A DNA stretch of 17,569 nt from Bacteriovoracaceae bacterium UBA2428 (GTDB lineage Bacteria > Bdellovibrionota > UBA2428). Of this stretch, positions 1 to 7,427 are shown piece after piece. The translations under genes and the position numbers were made by a program. The stretch's first letter is position 1, and every line of letters begins with the position of its first letter. The stretch spans positions 2,292 to 19,860 of the forward strand of contig DDRA01000018.1 of NCBI GenBank assembly GCA_002343545.1. The letters run 5' to 3'. The notes under the pieces are model-generated. The model saw only the letters and a list, made by a program, of their open reading frames with translations, ran no database searches and was not told the DNA's origin.

Positions 1-2
1 TC

Positions 3-2294
3 GAGCGCGAGAAGACCCGCGGCGCCGTGAACGGCGCTCCGGCGCTCTTCCTAGACGTCTACCGCCAGTCCGGCACGAACACCGTGGCCGTGTCCGACTC
101 CGTCAAGGCGAGCCTCGTGAAGATCGAGGACGTGCTGAAGGCTCGCGGCAAGGAAGCCAAGATGACGCTCGTGCGTGACGGCGCCGTCGAGATCCGCGCC
201 AACGTGGCCGACGTCTACGAAACGATCATCATCGGTATCATCCTTTGTATCGTCGTCGTCTTCTTCTTCCTGGGTAGCGCCAAGTCCACCATGATCACGG
301 GCCTCGCGCTCCCGAACTCGCTGCTCGGCGCCTTCGTGCTCATGTACATCATGGGCTTCACGATCAATACGATGACCCTGCTCGCGATGACCCTCGCCGT
401 GGGCCTGCTCATCGACGACGCGATCGTCGTGCGCGAAAACATCTTCCGCCACGTCGCCATGGGCAAGGATCCGCACAAGGCCGCGGCCGACGGCACCAAC
501 GAAGTCGCGATGGCCGTCGTGGCCGTCACCATCGTCATCATGGCCGTTTTCGGCCCGATCTCCTTCTTGAGCGGGGTCGTGGGTCAGTTTTTCCGGCAGT
601 TCGGCCTGACGGTCGTCTTCGCCATGGCCATCTCGCTCTTCGACGCCATGACGGTCGCGCCCATGCTCTCGGCCCACTGGGGCGGCGGTCACCACGGCCC
701 GGGCGACGGTCCCGTGGGCAAGGTCCTCAAGGCCTTCGATCGCTTCCAGGCGTGGCTCGAAGACATCTACGAGCGCGTGCTGGCCTTCACGCTCCGTCGT
801 CCCAAGACGGTTCTTTTCGCCTCGATCATGACTTTCGTCGGATCGATCGCGCTCATGGGCGCGCTGCCCAAGGGCTTCCTGCCGGCGAACGAAAGCGGCA
901 TCTTCCAGGTCAACCTGGAAGCCCCGCCCGGCACCTCGCTCGACAAGATGGCCGAGATCGCCGCCCGCGTGGACGAAAACGTGCGAAAGCACGATTCGGT
1001 CAAGCTCACGGCGCTCACCGTGGGCACGCGTAACGGCGAGGCCAACCACGCCGCCATCTTCGTGCAGCTCAAGCCCTTCCGGGAGCGCAAGGGCAGCACC
1101 TCGCAAGCCAAGAACGACCTGCGGGCCGCGCTCGCGCCGTTCCGCCCGGAGGCGAACGTGAAGATCGCCGACTACGACGCCTTCGGCGGCGGTCAGCGTC
1201 CGTTCATGATGAACATCTCGGGCGACAACCTCGACGAGCTCTCGGCCTACGTCGAGAAGGTCATGCCCGAGTTCCGCAAGATCCCGGGCTTCATCGAGAT
1301 CGACACGAACTACCGCACGGGCAAGCCCGAGTTCCAGGTCGCCTTCAACCGCGAGCGGGCCGAGGAGCTCGGCGTCTCGACGGTCACGGCCGGCGCGGAG
1401 CTGCGCGCCCGGGTGGAAGGCATCGTGCCCGCGGTCCTGCGCGACCAGGGCAACGAGTACGACATTCGCGTCATGTTCCCCGACGCCGAACAGGACGTGC
1501 GCAAGGAATTCGCGCAGACCCGCGTGCCGAACGTGAACTACAACCTCGTGTACCTCTCGCGCGTGGCGGAAGGCCGCGAGGTGAAGGGCTACTCGCAGAT
1601 CAACCGCGTGAACAAGGCGCGGAACATCATGGTGACGGGCGATATCGGCCCCGGCGGGGCGCTCGGCAATATCATGGACGAAGTCCGCAAGATCATGGAG
1701 CGCGAGAAGGCCCCGGCTGGCGTGACCTACCGCTTCATCGGTCAGGCCGAGAACTTCCAGGAGCTCATGGAGAGCATGATCATCGCGATCGGATTGGGCG
1801 TCTTGCTCATCTACCTCGTCATCGCCTCGCTCTACGAGAGCTTCGTGACGCCGTTCACGATTCTGCTCGCGCTGCCCATGGCGGTGTCGGGCGCGATCGT
1901 GGGTCTGCTCGCGGGGGGCAAGGGCATCGACATCTACTCGATGATCGGCTTCGTCATGCTGATGGGGGTGGCCGCCAAAAACTCGATTCTGCTCGTGGAC
2001 TACACGTTGCAGCTCGAGCGCGACGGCCTCAAGCGCTACGAGGCGCTCATGAAGGCGTGCAAGACGCGTCTGCGCCCGATTCTCATGACGAGCCTCGCGC
2101 TCGTCGCGGGTACGGTGCCGCTCGCGATCGGTCTGAACGAGGCCTCGTCCTCGCGGACCTCGATGGGCGTGGCGATCATCGGCGGCGTCGTGAGCTCGAC
2201 GCTCCTCACTTTGATCGTCGTGCCGGCCGCTTACGGGTACATCGACGACTTCCGTCTCTGGGCCCTCAAGTGGGCACGTAAACTCGCCGGTTAG
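3..2294 (+). CDS. RND-family (AcrB/HAE1-type) efflux permease, 5'-truncated by the window edge
   Basis: Inner-membrane proton-driven pump subunit that normally works with a periplasmic adaptor and an outer-membrane channel to export hydrophobic compounds. The frame is open from base 3, so the gene starts upstream; 763 residues are visible. A GTG at 27 is an internal codon, not a start. Family marks are clear. The TM4 proton-relay pair lies in GLLIDDAIVVREN (codons 414-419, matching AcrB D407/D408). The TM10 lysine is in MGVAAKNSILLVDY, and GQAENFQELMESM precedes the second hydrophobic block. Compared with AcrB (about 1,049 residues), roughly the first 275 are missing to the left. The C-terminus after TM12 is short and ends normally at TAG 2292-2294, followed directly by a terminator, so this is the last gene of its transcript. 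The family is certain; the substrate (drug, solvent, lipid) is not visible. Confidence 0.95.
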   Translation, partial: EREKTRGAVNGAPALFLDVYRQSGTNTVAVSDSVKASLVKIEDVLKARGKEAKMTLVRDGAVEIRANVADVYETIIIGIILCIVVVFFFLGSAKSTMITGLALPNSLLGAFVLMYIMGFTINTMTLLAMTLAVGLLIDDAIVVRENIFRHVAMGKDPHKAAADGTNEVAMAVVAVTIVIMAVFGPISFLSGVVGQFFRQFGLTVVFAMAISLFDAMTVAPMLSAHWGGGHHGPGDGPVGKVLKAFDRFQAWLEDIYERVLAFTLRRPKTVLFASIMTFVGSIALMGALPKGFLPANESGIFQVNLEAPPGTSLDKMAEIAARVDENVRKHDSVKLTALTVGTRNGEANHAAIFVQLKPFRERKGSTSQAKNDLRAALAPFRPEANVKIADYDAFGGGQRPFMMNISGDNLDELSAYVEKVMPEFRKIPGFIEIDTNYRTGKPEFQVAFNRERAEELGVSTVTAGAELRARVEGIVPAVLRDQGNEYDIRVMFPDAEQDVRKEFAQTRVPNVNYNLVYLSRVAEGREVKGYSQINRVNKARNIMVTGDIGPGGALGNIMDEVRKIMEREKAPAGVTYRFIGQAENFQELMESMIIAIGLGVLLIYLVIASLYESFVTPFTILLALPMAVSGAIVGLLAGGKGIDIYSMIGFVMLMGVAAKNSILLVDYTLQLERDGLKRYEALMKACKTRLRPILMTSLALVAGTVPLAIGLNEASSSRTSMGVAIIGGVVSSTLLTLIVVPAAYGYIDDFRLWALKWARKLAG

Positions 2295-2305
2295 GTCGAA
2301 ATACG

Positions 2306-2351
2306 AAAGGGCGCGAGGCTCCCGCTCGGGAACCTCGCGCCCTTTTTATTT
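2306..2351 (+). terminator. Rho-independent terminator after the RND pump gene
   Basis: Arms 2306-2324 and 2327-2345 pair over about 18 bp with a single C-A mismatch. The stem is GC-rich, the loop is tiny, and the run TTTTTATTTT follows. It begins 12 nt after the stop codon. This is the strongest terminator in the window. Confidence 0.92.
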
Positions 2352-2369
2352 TGGCGAAGTCCGATGCCG

Positions 2370-2484
2370 AAGCTGTCCCAGAACGACTTTCCAATATTTG
2401 AGAGGCTGCTTTTTCGGAGGGCGTTGGTCGCGTTGACCCTAAAGGACCTCTAAAAACATTGGAAAGTCGTTCCGGGACAAAGCT
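2370..2484. repeat. Imperfect long inverted repeat (MITE/REP-like), about 115 bp
   Basis: The left arm (2370-2405) and right arm (2447-2484) are reverse complements over about 36 nt. They share an exact 15-nt core, GAACGACTTTCCAAT, and a GTCCC block, with two substitutions and two small gaps. The central 41 nt contain a minor GGTC/GACC palindrome. No open reading frame, T-tract or target-site duplication is obvious. The element lies between two convergent genes, after the RND terminator and beyond the DUF3011 stop. It could be a small non-autonomous mobile element, a REP-type palindrome, or a large RNA hairpin that helps end minus-strand transcription. Confidence 0.7.
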
Positions 2485-2512
2485 TGAGGCGGTGGCCGTC
2501 GGCCGCCTCAAG
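2483..2512 (-). terminator. Probable terminator of the metzincin/DUF3011 unit
   Basis: A perfect 10-bp stem pairs CTTGAGGCGG (2483-2492) with CCGCCTCAAG (2503-2512). It lies 17 nt past the stop of the minus-strand DUF3011 gene. On the minus strand it is followed only by CTTTG, so the U-tract is weak. The adjoining large inverted repeat may add to termination. Confidence 0.5.
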
Positions 2513-2529
2513 CACTTGCGTGGAGGCTC

Positions 2530-3045
2530 TCAGAGGCACTTCAGGATGGCGTCGATCTTCTCGGGATAATCGATGCCGCTCGTGCACGTGACCGTGGCGC
2601 GTCGCGAGTCGACTTGCCAAGCGCAGAGGGCTTCGCCCGTCGTGCGGTAGGAGGCGACCTGCTGGCCGTTCGGGCAGCGCAGGGTCTCGCTCACGATGCG
2701 CCCGGGCGTGCGGAAGTTCATCTCCTTCACGACGCGCGTCGCGTAGGTCATGCGACCCACGGGCGGGAGCACGGCCGTCTCGGTCGGGCCGCCGGGCAGC
2801 ACGAGAAAGGTCGCGCGGCAGTCGCCGAGCGTCCACACGCCCCAGGCGTCGTAGCCCCAGCTCGTGCCCAGATCGCAGATGCCCGAGCTCGCCTGGCCTT
2901 CGTGCAGGCGCGCGCCGACCATCGGCATACCGACGTCGCAGCGCTTAAACTCGCCGTTCGTGGAGCCGCAGCGCACGTTCTCGGCCGCGGCCGGAAGGGC
3001 GCCCAGAGCGAGGGTCGCCAGCAAGCTCGTCGTCAATCGTCCCAT
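2530..3045 (-). CDS. Secreted DUF3011-like protein
   Basis: A 171-residue protein with a Sec signal peptide (MGRLTTSLLATLALGALPAAA, cleavage near residue 21, before ENVRC). The mature part resembles the DUF3011 pattern. A repeated CxSxxGxxxxC unit (ENVRCGSTNGEFKRC) is followed by VGARLHE, a CDLGTSWGYDAWGVWTLGDC block and CRATF, the typical cysteine/WGYD...GVW arrangement. A second Cys-rich stretch (LRCPNGQ, ALCAWQV, VTCTSG) follows and may be a degenerate second copy. The frame is open further upstream, but that extension is arginine-rich antisense-type sequence inside the neighbouring gene. ATG 3045 has AAGGAG about 9 nt upstream and begins the signal peptide. It overlaps the end of the protease gene by 13 nt, so the two are probably co-translated. 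The biochemical function of DUF3011 is unknown; extracytoplasmic localisation is well supported. Confidence 0.85.
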   Translation of the reverse strand: MGRLTTSLLATLALGALPAAAENVRCGSTNGEFKRCDVGMPMVGARLHEGQASSGICDLGTSWGYDAWGVWTLGDCRATFLVLPGGPTETAVLPPVGRMTYATRVVKEMNFRTPGRIVSETLRCPNGQQVASYRTTGEALCAWQVDSRRATVTCTSGIDYPEKIDAILKCL

Positions 3046-4322
3046 GGGGTCTCCTTCTCTTCTTCTTCGGCCAGGGTGTAGGCGCGGCGGAGCTCGAGGA
3101 AGATGCGTTCGTTCATCTTCCCCTTGCGGCTGCACATGAGATCGTTCAAATCGATCTGGTAGTTCACCATGAGATTGCGCTCGGTCTCGAAGAACTCGGC
3201 GTAGCAATCCGGCAAACCCAAGACGTGGCCGAACTCGTGGCGGAAGATCCACTGCGCTTCGGGTTCGTCGAGGTCCTGGTTGGCGTCCATGACGATGCGG
3301 TTGCCGCCAAGCGACTCGACGTGGGGCGTGACGCCCGGCACGAGATCGACGTAGGGGCTCGAGGGGCGACGCCCGCCGAAGTCGAGGCGCAGGCCCCATC
3401 CCTGCCAGCGATACTCGCCTTCGATCTGCGCGACGACGAAGTCGCGCAGCGCGCCCGTCAGGTCACGGTCCAGGCTCAGGCGGCTTTCCGTCGCCGTCCA
3501 GCGAAGATCGCGGCGCCGGGCCGCGGCGGGAATGCGAAAGTACGCGTCGTAGACGCGCGCGCCGTCGGCGCGGTAACGCGCGAAGAAGCGCGGGGCTTCG
3601 CCGCGCGCGAAGGCCTCGGATTGGCGCTCGCAGTTTTCTTTCGAGGTGCCCGAGTTCAGGCAAAGTCCCAGGAGCCAGCCGCGCAGCTTGAGGCGCAGGC
3701 CGGGATCGAGCTCGTTCCAGCCCGCGAGCTTCGCGTCGAGGTCGGGCTCGCGCGCGAGAAAATAGTAGCCCCGCACGTCGAGGCGGCGGCGTTCGGCGAG
3801 AAGGTCGTGGTAGGGCTCGAGCAGTCGCCAGCGGGCGGCGAGTTGGTAGTGGGTGTCGATACGTCGGCCGAAGAGTCGGTAGGCCTCGACTTCGATCGGC
3901 GGCCGACGCGTGAAGGCCGCGCCCCTCAGCAGGACGGCGGCCATGGCCGGTGGCATCTCGCCTTCGAGCGCGGCGAGGTCCGTGACGAAGGTCGAGGGGC
4001 CGTAGATACGCGGGCTCTCGATGGGGATACCGCGGGCTTCGTCGAAGCGGGTAAAGCGGATGCGCTGCTCGGGGGGGAGGTCGGCGTTGATGTGCGCCAG
4101 CCATTCCAGGTTGCGCGTTCCGATCGCGATGAGACGGTCGATGGCCGTGGCCGCCGCGATGGGGTCGAGCTCGACTTCGAGACCCCGGCGGAGCAGGACG
4201 CCCCGGTACTCGGCGCCCTCCATTTCCAAGTCCAAGTGCGGCAGCCCGGGCGGAGGGGGCGCAAAGCCGCACGCCGTGAGCGAAAGGGCCGCAAAAAAAC
4301 CGGGAAGCAAGCGCATGGGCAT
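3033..4322 (-). CDS. Metzincin-type zinc metalloprotease lipoprotein
   Basis: A 429-residue protein with a lipoprotein signal ending in LSLTACG (lipobox, Cys near residue 18), so probably membrane-anchored facing the periplasm or surface. The C-terminal part carries HEFGHVLGLPDCY. This is a HEXXHXXGXXD zinc site (H362, E363, H366, D372) with G369 in place, followed by NLMVNYQ (M385), which can serve as the Met-turn of metzincins. Asp as third ligand is the arrangement of snapalysin-like enzymes. The middle 300 residues, rich in Arg and Leu, match no domain I recognise. An in-frame ATG at 4316 is an alternative start. The sequence upstream of 4322 reads GGAAGGGTGCTAGAAGA, which fits either. 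The gene is divergent from mscL across 53 nt and overlaps the DUF3011 gene. The protease class is fairly sure; the substrate is unknown. Confidence 0.85.
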   Translation of the reverse strand: MPMRLLPGFFAALSLTACGFAPPPPGLPHLDLEMEGAEYRGVLLRRGLEVELDPIAAATAIDRLIAIGTRNLEWLAHINADLPPEQRIRFTRFDEARGIPIESPRIYGPSTFVTDLAALEGEMPPAMAAVLLRGAAFTRRPPIEVEAYRLFGRRIDTHYQLAARWRLLEPYHDLLAERRRLDVRGYYFLAREPDLDAKLAGWNELDPGLRLKLRGWLLGLCLNSGTSKENCERQSEAFARGEAPRFFARYRADGARVYDAYFRIPAAARRRDLRWTATESRLSLDRDLTGALRDFVVAQIEGEYRWQGWGLRLDFGGRRPSSPYVDLVPGVTPHVESLGGNRIVMDANQDLDEPEAQWIFRHEFGHVLGLPDCYAEFFETERNLMVNYQIDLNDLMCSRKGKMNERIFLELRRAYTLAEEEEKETPWDD

Positions 4323-4375
4323 TCTTCTAGCACCCTTCCGCTTGATTCGCAGATGCGGTGGGCTAAGTCCGAGGC

Positions 4376-4675
4376 ATGTTCAAAGAATTCCTGAATTTCC
4401 TGAAACTTTACGGCGTGATCGGACTCGCGATCGCGGTTCTCATCGGCGGCAAGGCCAATGAGCTCGTGAACGCGATCGTGAAGGAGCTCGTCATGCCCTT
4501 CGTGGGCATCGTTTTGCCGAGCGGCGACTGGCGCACCCTGGGCTTCGAGATCGCGGGCGCGAAGTTCGGCGTTGGCGCGGTCATGGCGGCGAGCTTGGAC
4601 TTCCTGATCGTCGGCTTCCTCGTCTTCCTCTTCTCGAAGAAGGTTCTGCGCGAAGAGGTCGTCCTGAAGAAATAA
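4376..4675 (+). CDS. mscL: Large-conductance mechanosensitive channel, short MscL
   Basis: A 99-residue inner-membrane channel of the MscL family, which opens under membrane tension to release solutes during hypo-osmotic shock. The N-terminal helix and TM1 are typical (FKEFLNF, then GVIGLAIAVLIGGKANELVNAIVKELVMPFVGIVLP). TM2 follows (MAASLDFLIVGFLVFLFSKKV). At 99 residues it is shorter than the usual 130-150. The periplasmic loop is reduced to about 25 residues, and the charged C-terminal bundle ends at REEVVLKK. ATG 4376 is the first start that keeps the N-terminal helix. Its upstream GAGG is too close for a good Shine-Dalgarno site, so translation may be weak or use another signal. It converges on mrpG with only 12 nt between stops and no visible terminator. 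Confidence 0.88.
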   Translation: MFKEFLNFLKLYGVIGLAIAVLIGGKANELVNAIVKELVMPFVGIVLPSGDWRTLGFEIAGAKFGVGAVMAASLDFLIVGFLVFLFSKKVLREEVVLKK

Positions 4676-4687
4676 GCCTTCCGCCGC

Positions 4688-4990
4688 TCAGGCGCGCGGA
4701 TGGCCGTGGCGGCGGATGTCCCGTCGGTAGGCGAGCCGCGCGATGAGGTGTCCCGAGAGCGGGATCGTGAGGAACTGGAGCGCGAGCGCGAGCGTCGCCT
4801 TGAATCCGGCCTCGACCGTCCCCAGGGCGAAAGCCATCGCCCCGAGCAGGCACGCGAGCCCCAACGTCGCGGCCTTCGTGAGCGCGTGCGCGCGGCAGAG
4901 CACGTCGGGAAGCCGCGCGATCCCGAAAGCCGCGAGCCCCAGCAAGAGCGCCCCCAAGAGATTCAGGCCGAGGATGAGAAGATCGCTCAC
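4688..4990 (-). CDS. mrpG: Mrp-type Na+/H+ antiporter subunit G
   Basis: A 100-residue membrane protein with three hydrophobic segments. It carries the MrpG/PhaG signature RLPDVLCRAHALTKAATLG, followed by FLTIPLSGHLIARLAYR. It is a small subunit of the heteromeric Mrp cation/proton antiporter and is required for complex assembly. The chosen start is GTG 4990: its GTGA overlaps the TGA of mrpF by 4 nt, and GGAGG lies about 5 nt upstream. A longer frame to 5029 would run inside mrpF with a non-membrane, proline-rich leader and is unlikely. It is the last gene of the mrp operon. The stop faces the mscL stop head-on, so read-through in either direction would give antisense RNA. Confidence 0.9.
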   Translation of the reverse strand: MSDLLILGLNLLGALLLGLAAFGIARLPDVLCRAHALTKAATLGLACLLGAMAFALGTVEAGFKATLALALQFLTIPLSGHLIARLAYRRDIRRHGHPRA

Positions 4991-5283
4991 GGCGCGTCCT
5001 CCGTCGGGGTTGGGCGGGGATGGTGCCACAGGTAGAGCACGAGCCAGGTCGTGCCGAGGAATCCGAAGAGCGTGAAGAGCAGAATGAGCTCGAAGAAGTC
5101 GCTTCGGCGCAGGCGAATCGACTCGGATGTCATGTAGCCGACGAGCGCGAGGGCCGCGGCGTCAAAGCCCAGGATGCGGTCGAGCGGAGAGGGACCCCGC
5201 AGGAGACGCCACGTTCCCGCGGCGAAGAGCGCCGCGAGGGCCGCGCCCACGAGCATGTGCGAAAGGTTCAGGAGCGTGTCCAT
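4987..5283 (-). CDS. mrpF: Mrp-type Na+/H+ antiporter subunit F
   Basis: A 98-residue protein with three hydrophobic helices, the usual MrpF/PhaF size. The family-typical GPSPLDRILGFDAAALALVGY lies after TM1. The frame is open back to 5703, but residues upstream of MDTLLNL are a shadow of mrpE and mrpD. ATG 5283 has AAAGGA about 10 nt upstream and gives the normal length. It overlaps mrpE by 16 nt and mrpG by 4 nt, implying translational coupling. Mrp complexes need all subunits for activity, and F is one of the small structural ones. Confidence 0.9.
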   Translation of the reverse strand: MDTLLNLSHMLVGAALAALFAAGTWRLLRGPSPLDRILGFDAAALALVGYMTSESIRLRRSDFFELILLFTLFGFLGTTWLVLYLWHHPRPTPTEDAP

Positions 5284-5603
5284 CGCAGGAGCGGTCCTTT
5301 CAGGTGCCTTTGGATGTCGGCGCGCACGGCTTCGACGCTGTCGATGTCGATGGCGTGGACGACGAGGGTCGTCGCGTCGTCGGAAAGCTCGGCCGAGGTC
5401 GTGCCCGGCGTGAGCGTGATGAGGTGCGAAAGCATGAGCGTTTCGAAACGCGAAAGATCCGAGACGTCCAGGTCGAAGAAGTTCGGGCGCAGCTTCGAGT
5501 TGGGCACGAACAAGATGACCTTGGCCAGCGCGACGTTCGCCTTGACGAGTTCGAAGACGTAGAGCGGGACCCAAGCCAGAAAGGCAAAAATTCGGCGCAG
5601 CAT
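5268..5603 (-). CDS. mrpE: Mrp-type Na+/H+ antiporter subunit E
   Basis: A 111-residue protein with an N-terminal membrane hairpin (FAFLAWVPLYVFELVKANVALAKVILF) and a cytosolic domain. That domain carries the MrpE marks LITLTPGTTSAELSDDATTLVVHAID. This is shorter than many MrpE proteins (about 150-160 residues) because the first helix pair is reduced, a form seen in group-2 operons. ATG 5603 shares one base with the TGA of mrpD (TGATG junction), typical of re-initiation coupling. The role is as a non-conducting subunit for assembly and stability. Confidence 0.9.
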   Translation of the reverse strand: MLRRIFAFLAWVPLYVFELVKANVALAKVILFVPNSKLRPNFFDLDVSDLSRFETLMLSHLITLTPGTTSAELSDDATTLVVHAIDIDSVEAVRADIQRHLKGPLLRWTRS

Positions 5604-7105
5604 CAGGGTCGTCCTTTCTCGCCCACGCTTTCGCCGCGGACGCGCAGTTCGTCGTGGTTCTGCGCCTGGTCGACGGTCGTCTCGGCCACGCCCACGAAGT
5701 CACCCAGTCCGAGTCCGAGCAGGACGCTCAGCCCCGCGAGGAGCATCGGCACGACGAGCGTGCGCCGAGAAATCCGGTGGCGCAGCTCGGGCGTCGCATC
5801 CCCGTGCGGCCAAAAGACGCCGGCCCAGATCTTGATCATGCTGAGTAAGGTCAGGAGGCCGCCGAGCAGCAGAAAGGCGAACTCGGTCAGCGTCCCTTGC
5901 GCGAGCGCGCCGTTGAGCAGCACGTACTTGGACCAAAAACCGCTGAGCGGGGGAAAGCCGCTCAGCGAGAGGGCGAGCACGAGGAAGATGCCGGCGAGCG
6001 AGGGCGCCACCGCGAGCAGGCCGCCGCTGCGCGCGAGCTCGTCGCTGCCTTGCGCGTCGAGCGCGACGCCGCCCACGAGGAAGAGTCCGGGTTTGACGAT
6101 CATATTGTGGAGGGCGAAGAGCACGACGCCCGTCAGCGCGAGCGGTCCGCCGAGTCCCAGCCCGAGCAGCATGTAACCGACCTGGGCCACGATGTGGAAG
6201 GCCAGGATGCCGCGCACGTTCGAGCGCGACAAGGCGCCCAGGCCGCCGAAGACGAGCGTCAAGACGCCGCCCACGACGAGGACCCGATCGATGCCGAGCG
6301 TTTCGAAATTCGCGACGTTCGTGCCGATCCTCAGAAGGGCGTAGACGCCGACCTTCGTGAGGATGGCCGCGAAGAGGGCCGCCACGGTCGGGCGCAGGAT
6401 CGGGTAAGCGCGCGGCAACCAGAAGTGGAGCGGAACGAGGCCGGCCTTGAGGCCGAACACGGTTAGGCAGAGCGCGCCGAAAAGTCGCTTGCGGTCTTCG
6501 TCGGCCGACAGCGAAATTCGCGTGCCGAGGTCGACGAAGTTGAGCGTGCCGTAGGTCGAGTAGGCGAAGGCCGCCGCCACCAAAAAGAGCGCGCTCCCGA
6601 AGATGTTGAGCAGGAGATAGGGGAAGGCCTCGCGCGCGCGACGGCCCGCGGGCTCGAGCCCGAGGAGGGCGTAGGACGAGACGAGCAGGATCTCGAAGGC
6701 GACGAAGAGGTTGAAGAAGTCTCCCGTCAGAAAGGCGAGGCTCGCGCCCATCGTCATGAAGTGCAGCAGCGGAAAGAGCGCGCGGGGTTCGGCGTGGTGC
6801 GAGCGGACGAGGCACTCCTGGAGCAGGATCCCGAAGGCGACGACGTGGGCCGTCGCGACGAAGGCGACGCCAAGGGCGTCGGCCGTGAGCGAAATCCCGA
6901 AGGGCAGGATCCAATTGCCGACCGCGAGCACGATCGGCCCGTGCAGCAGGACCTCGCGCAACGTGAAGACGGAAAGCGCCACGACGAGTCCCTGCACGAG
7001 CAGCGAAAGAACGCGCCGGAAGCGCGACGGCTCGCCCAGGCCCATCGTCAAAATGGCGCCGAAGAGGGGCATCAGCACGAAAAGCGAAAGGATGTTAGCC
7101 GCCAT
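5603..7105 (-). CDS. mrpD: Mrp-type Na+/H+ antiporter subunit D (NuoN-like)
   Basis: A 500-residue polytopic protein related to proton-pumping subunits of respiratory complex I. Residues essential in characterised MrpD/NuoN-type proteins are present at the expected places: E138 in NLFVAFEILLVSSYALLG, K220 in FGLKAGLVPLHFWLPRAYP and K251 in FAAILTKVGVYALL. Together with MrpA it forms the antiport and proton path. Length and hydrophobicity are full. The ATG at 7105 overlaps the end of mrpC by 11 nt. The final 30 residues are polar and cytosolic. I see no frameshift or missing segment. Confidence 0.94.
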   Translation of the reverse strand: MAANILSLFVLMPLFGAILTMGLGEPSRFRRVLSLLVQGLVVALSVFTLREVLLHGPIVLAVGNWILPFGISLTADALGVAFVATAHVVAFGILLQECLVRSHHAEPRALFPLLHFMTMGASLAFLTGDFFNLFVAFEILLVSSYALLGLEPAGRRAREAFPYLLLNIFGSALFLVAAAFAYSTYGTLNFVDLGTRISLSADEDRKRLFGALCLTVFGLKAGLVPLHFWLPRAYPILRPTVAALFAAILTKVGVYALLRIGTNVANFETLGIDRVLVVGGVLTLVFGGLGALSRSNVRGILAFHIVAQVGYMLLGLGLGGPLALTGVVLFALHNMIVKPGLFLVGGVALDAQGSDELARSGGLLAVAPSLAGIFLVLALSLSGFPPLSGFWSKYVLLNGALAQGTLTEFAFLLLGGLLTLLSMIKIWAGVFWPHGDATPELRHRISRRTLVVPMLLAGLSVLLGLGLGDFVGVAETTVDQAQNHDELRVRGESVGEKGRP

Positions 7106-7427
7106 GCGAAGACTCCGGAGGGTGACGCTCGTCCTCGACGTTGCGGGCCAGCAATACGACGAGAAAGGCCAGGACGCCGAAGCCGATCACGATGGCCGTC
7201 AGGATGAGGGCCTGCGGCAACGGATCGACCGGATCGACGTTCGCCGGACCGAGGATCGGCGGCGCGCGGCCGCTCGGGTCGCCCGAGCTCATGAGCAAAA
7301 AGAGATTCGTCGCGTTCGAAAGCAGGATGACGCCGATCACGGCGCGCAGCGCGCGCCCGTCGAGCAGGAACCAGAGCCCGGCGCCGAAAAGGGCGCCCAC
7401 GGCGAGCACCGACTCAAACTGATCCAT
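7095..7427 (-). CDS. mrpC: Mrp-type Na+/H+ antiporter subunit C (NuoK-like)
   Basis: A 110-residue, three-helix membrane protein homologous to complex I subunit NuoK. Helix 2 is ALRAVIGVILLSNATNLFLLM. The family-typical DPVDPLPQALILTAIVIGFG follows a proline-rich loop. ATG 7427 overlaps mrpAB by 14 nt, and the stop overlaps mrpD by 11 nt. MrpC is one of the subunits that links the two large antiporter-like chains A and D. Confidence 0.92.
   Translation of the reverse strand: MDQFESVLAVGALFGAGLWFLLDGRALRAVIGVILLSNATNLFLLMSSGDPSGRAPPILGPANVDPVDPLPQALILTAIVIGFGVLAFLVVLLARNVEDERHPPESSHGG

Noticed and set aside
51..1106. 351-codon minus-strand frame opposite the RND pump
   Set aside because: His/Asp/Arg-rich composition typical of a reverse-strand shadow; the plus strand encodes a conserved RND permease throughout.
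3046..3399. Upstream extension of the DUF3011 reading frame
   Set aside because: Arg/Pro-rich and overlapping the protease gene. The signal peptide and AAGGAG site place the start at 3045.
5284..5703. Upstream extension of the mrpF frame to 238 residues
   Set aside because: It covers mrpE and the end of mrpD in another frame, while MrpF proteins are about 90-100 residues.
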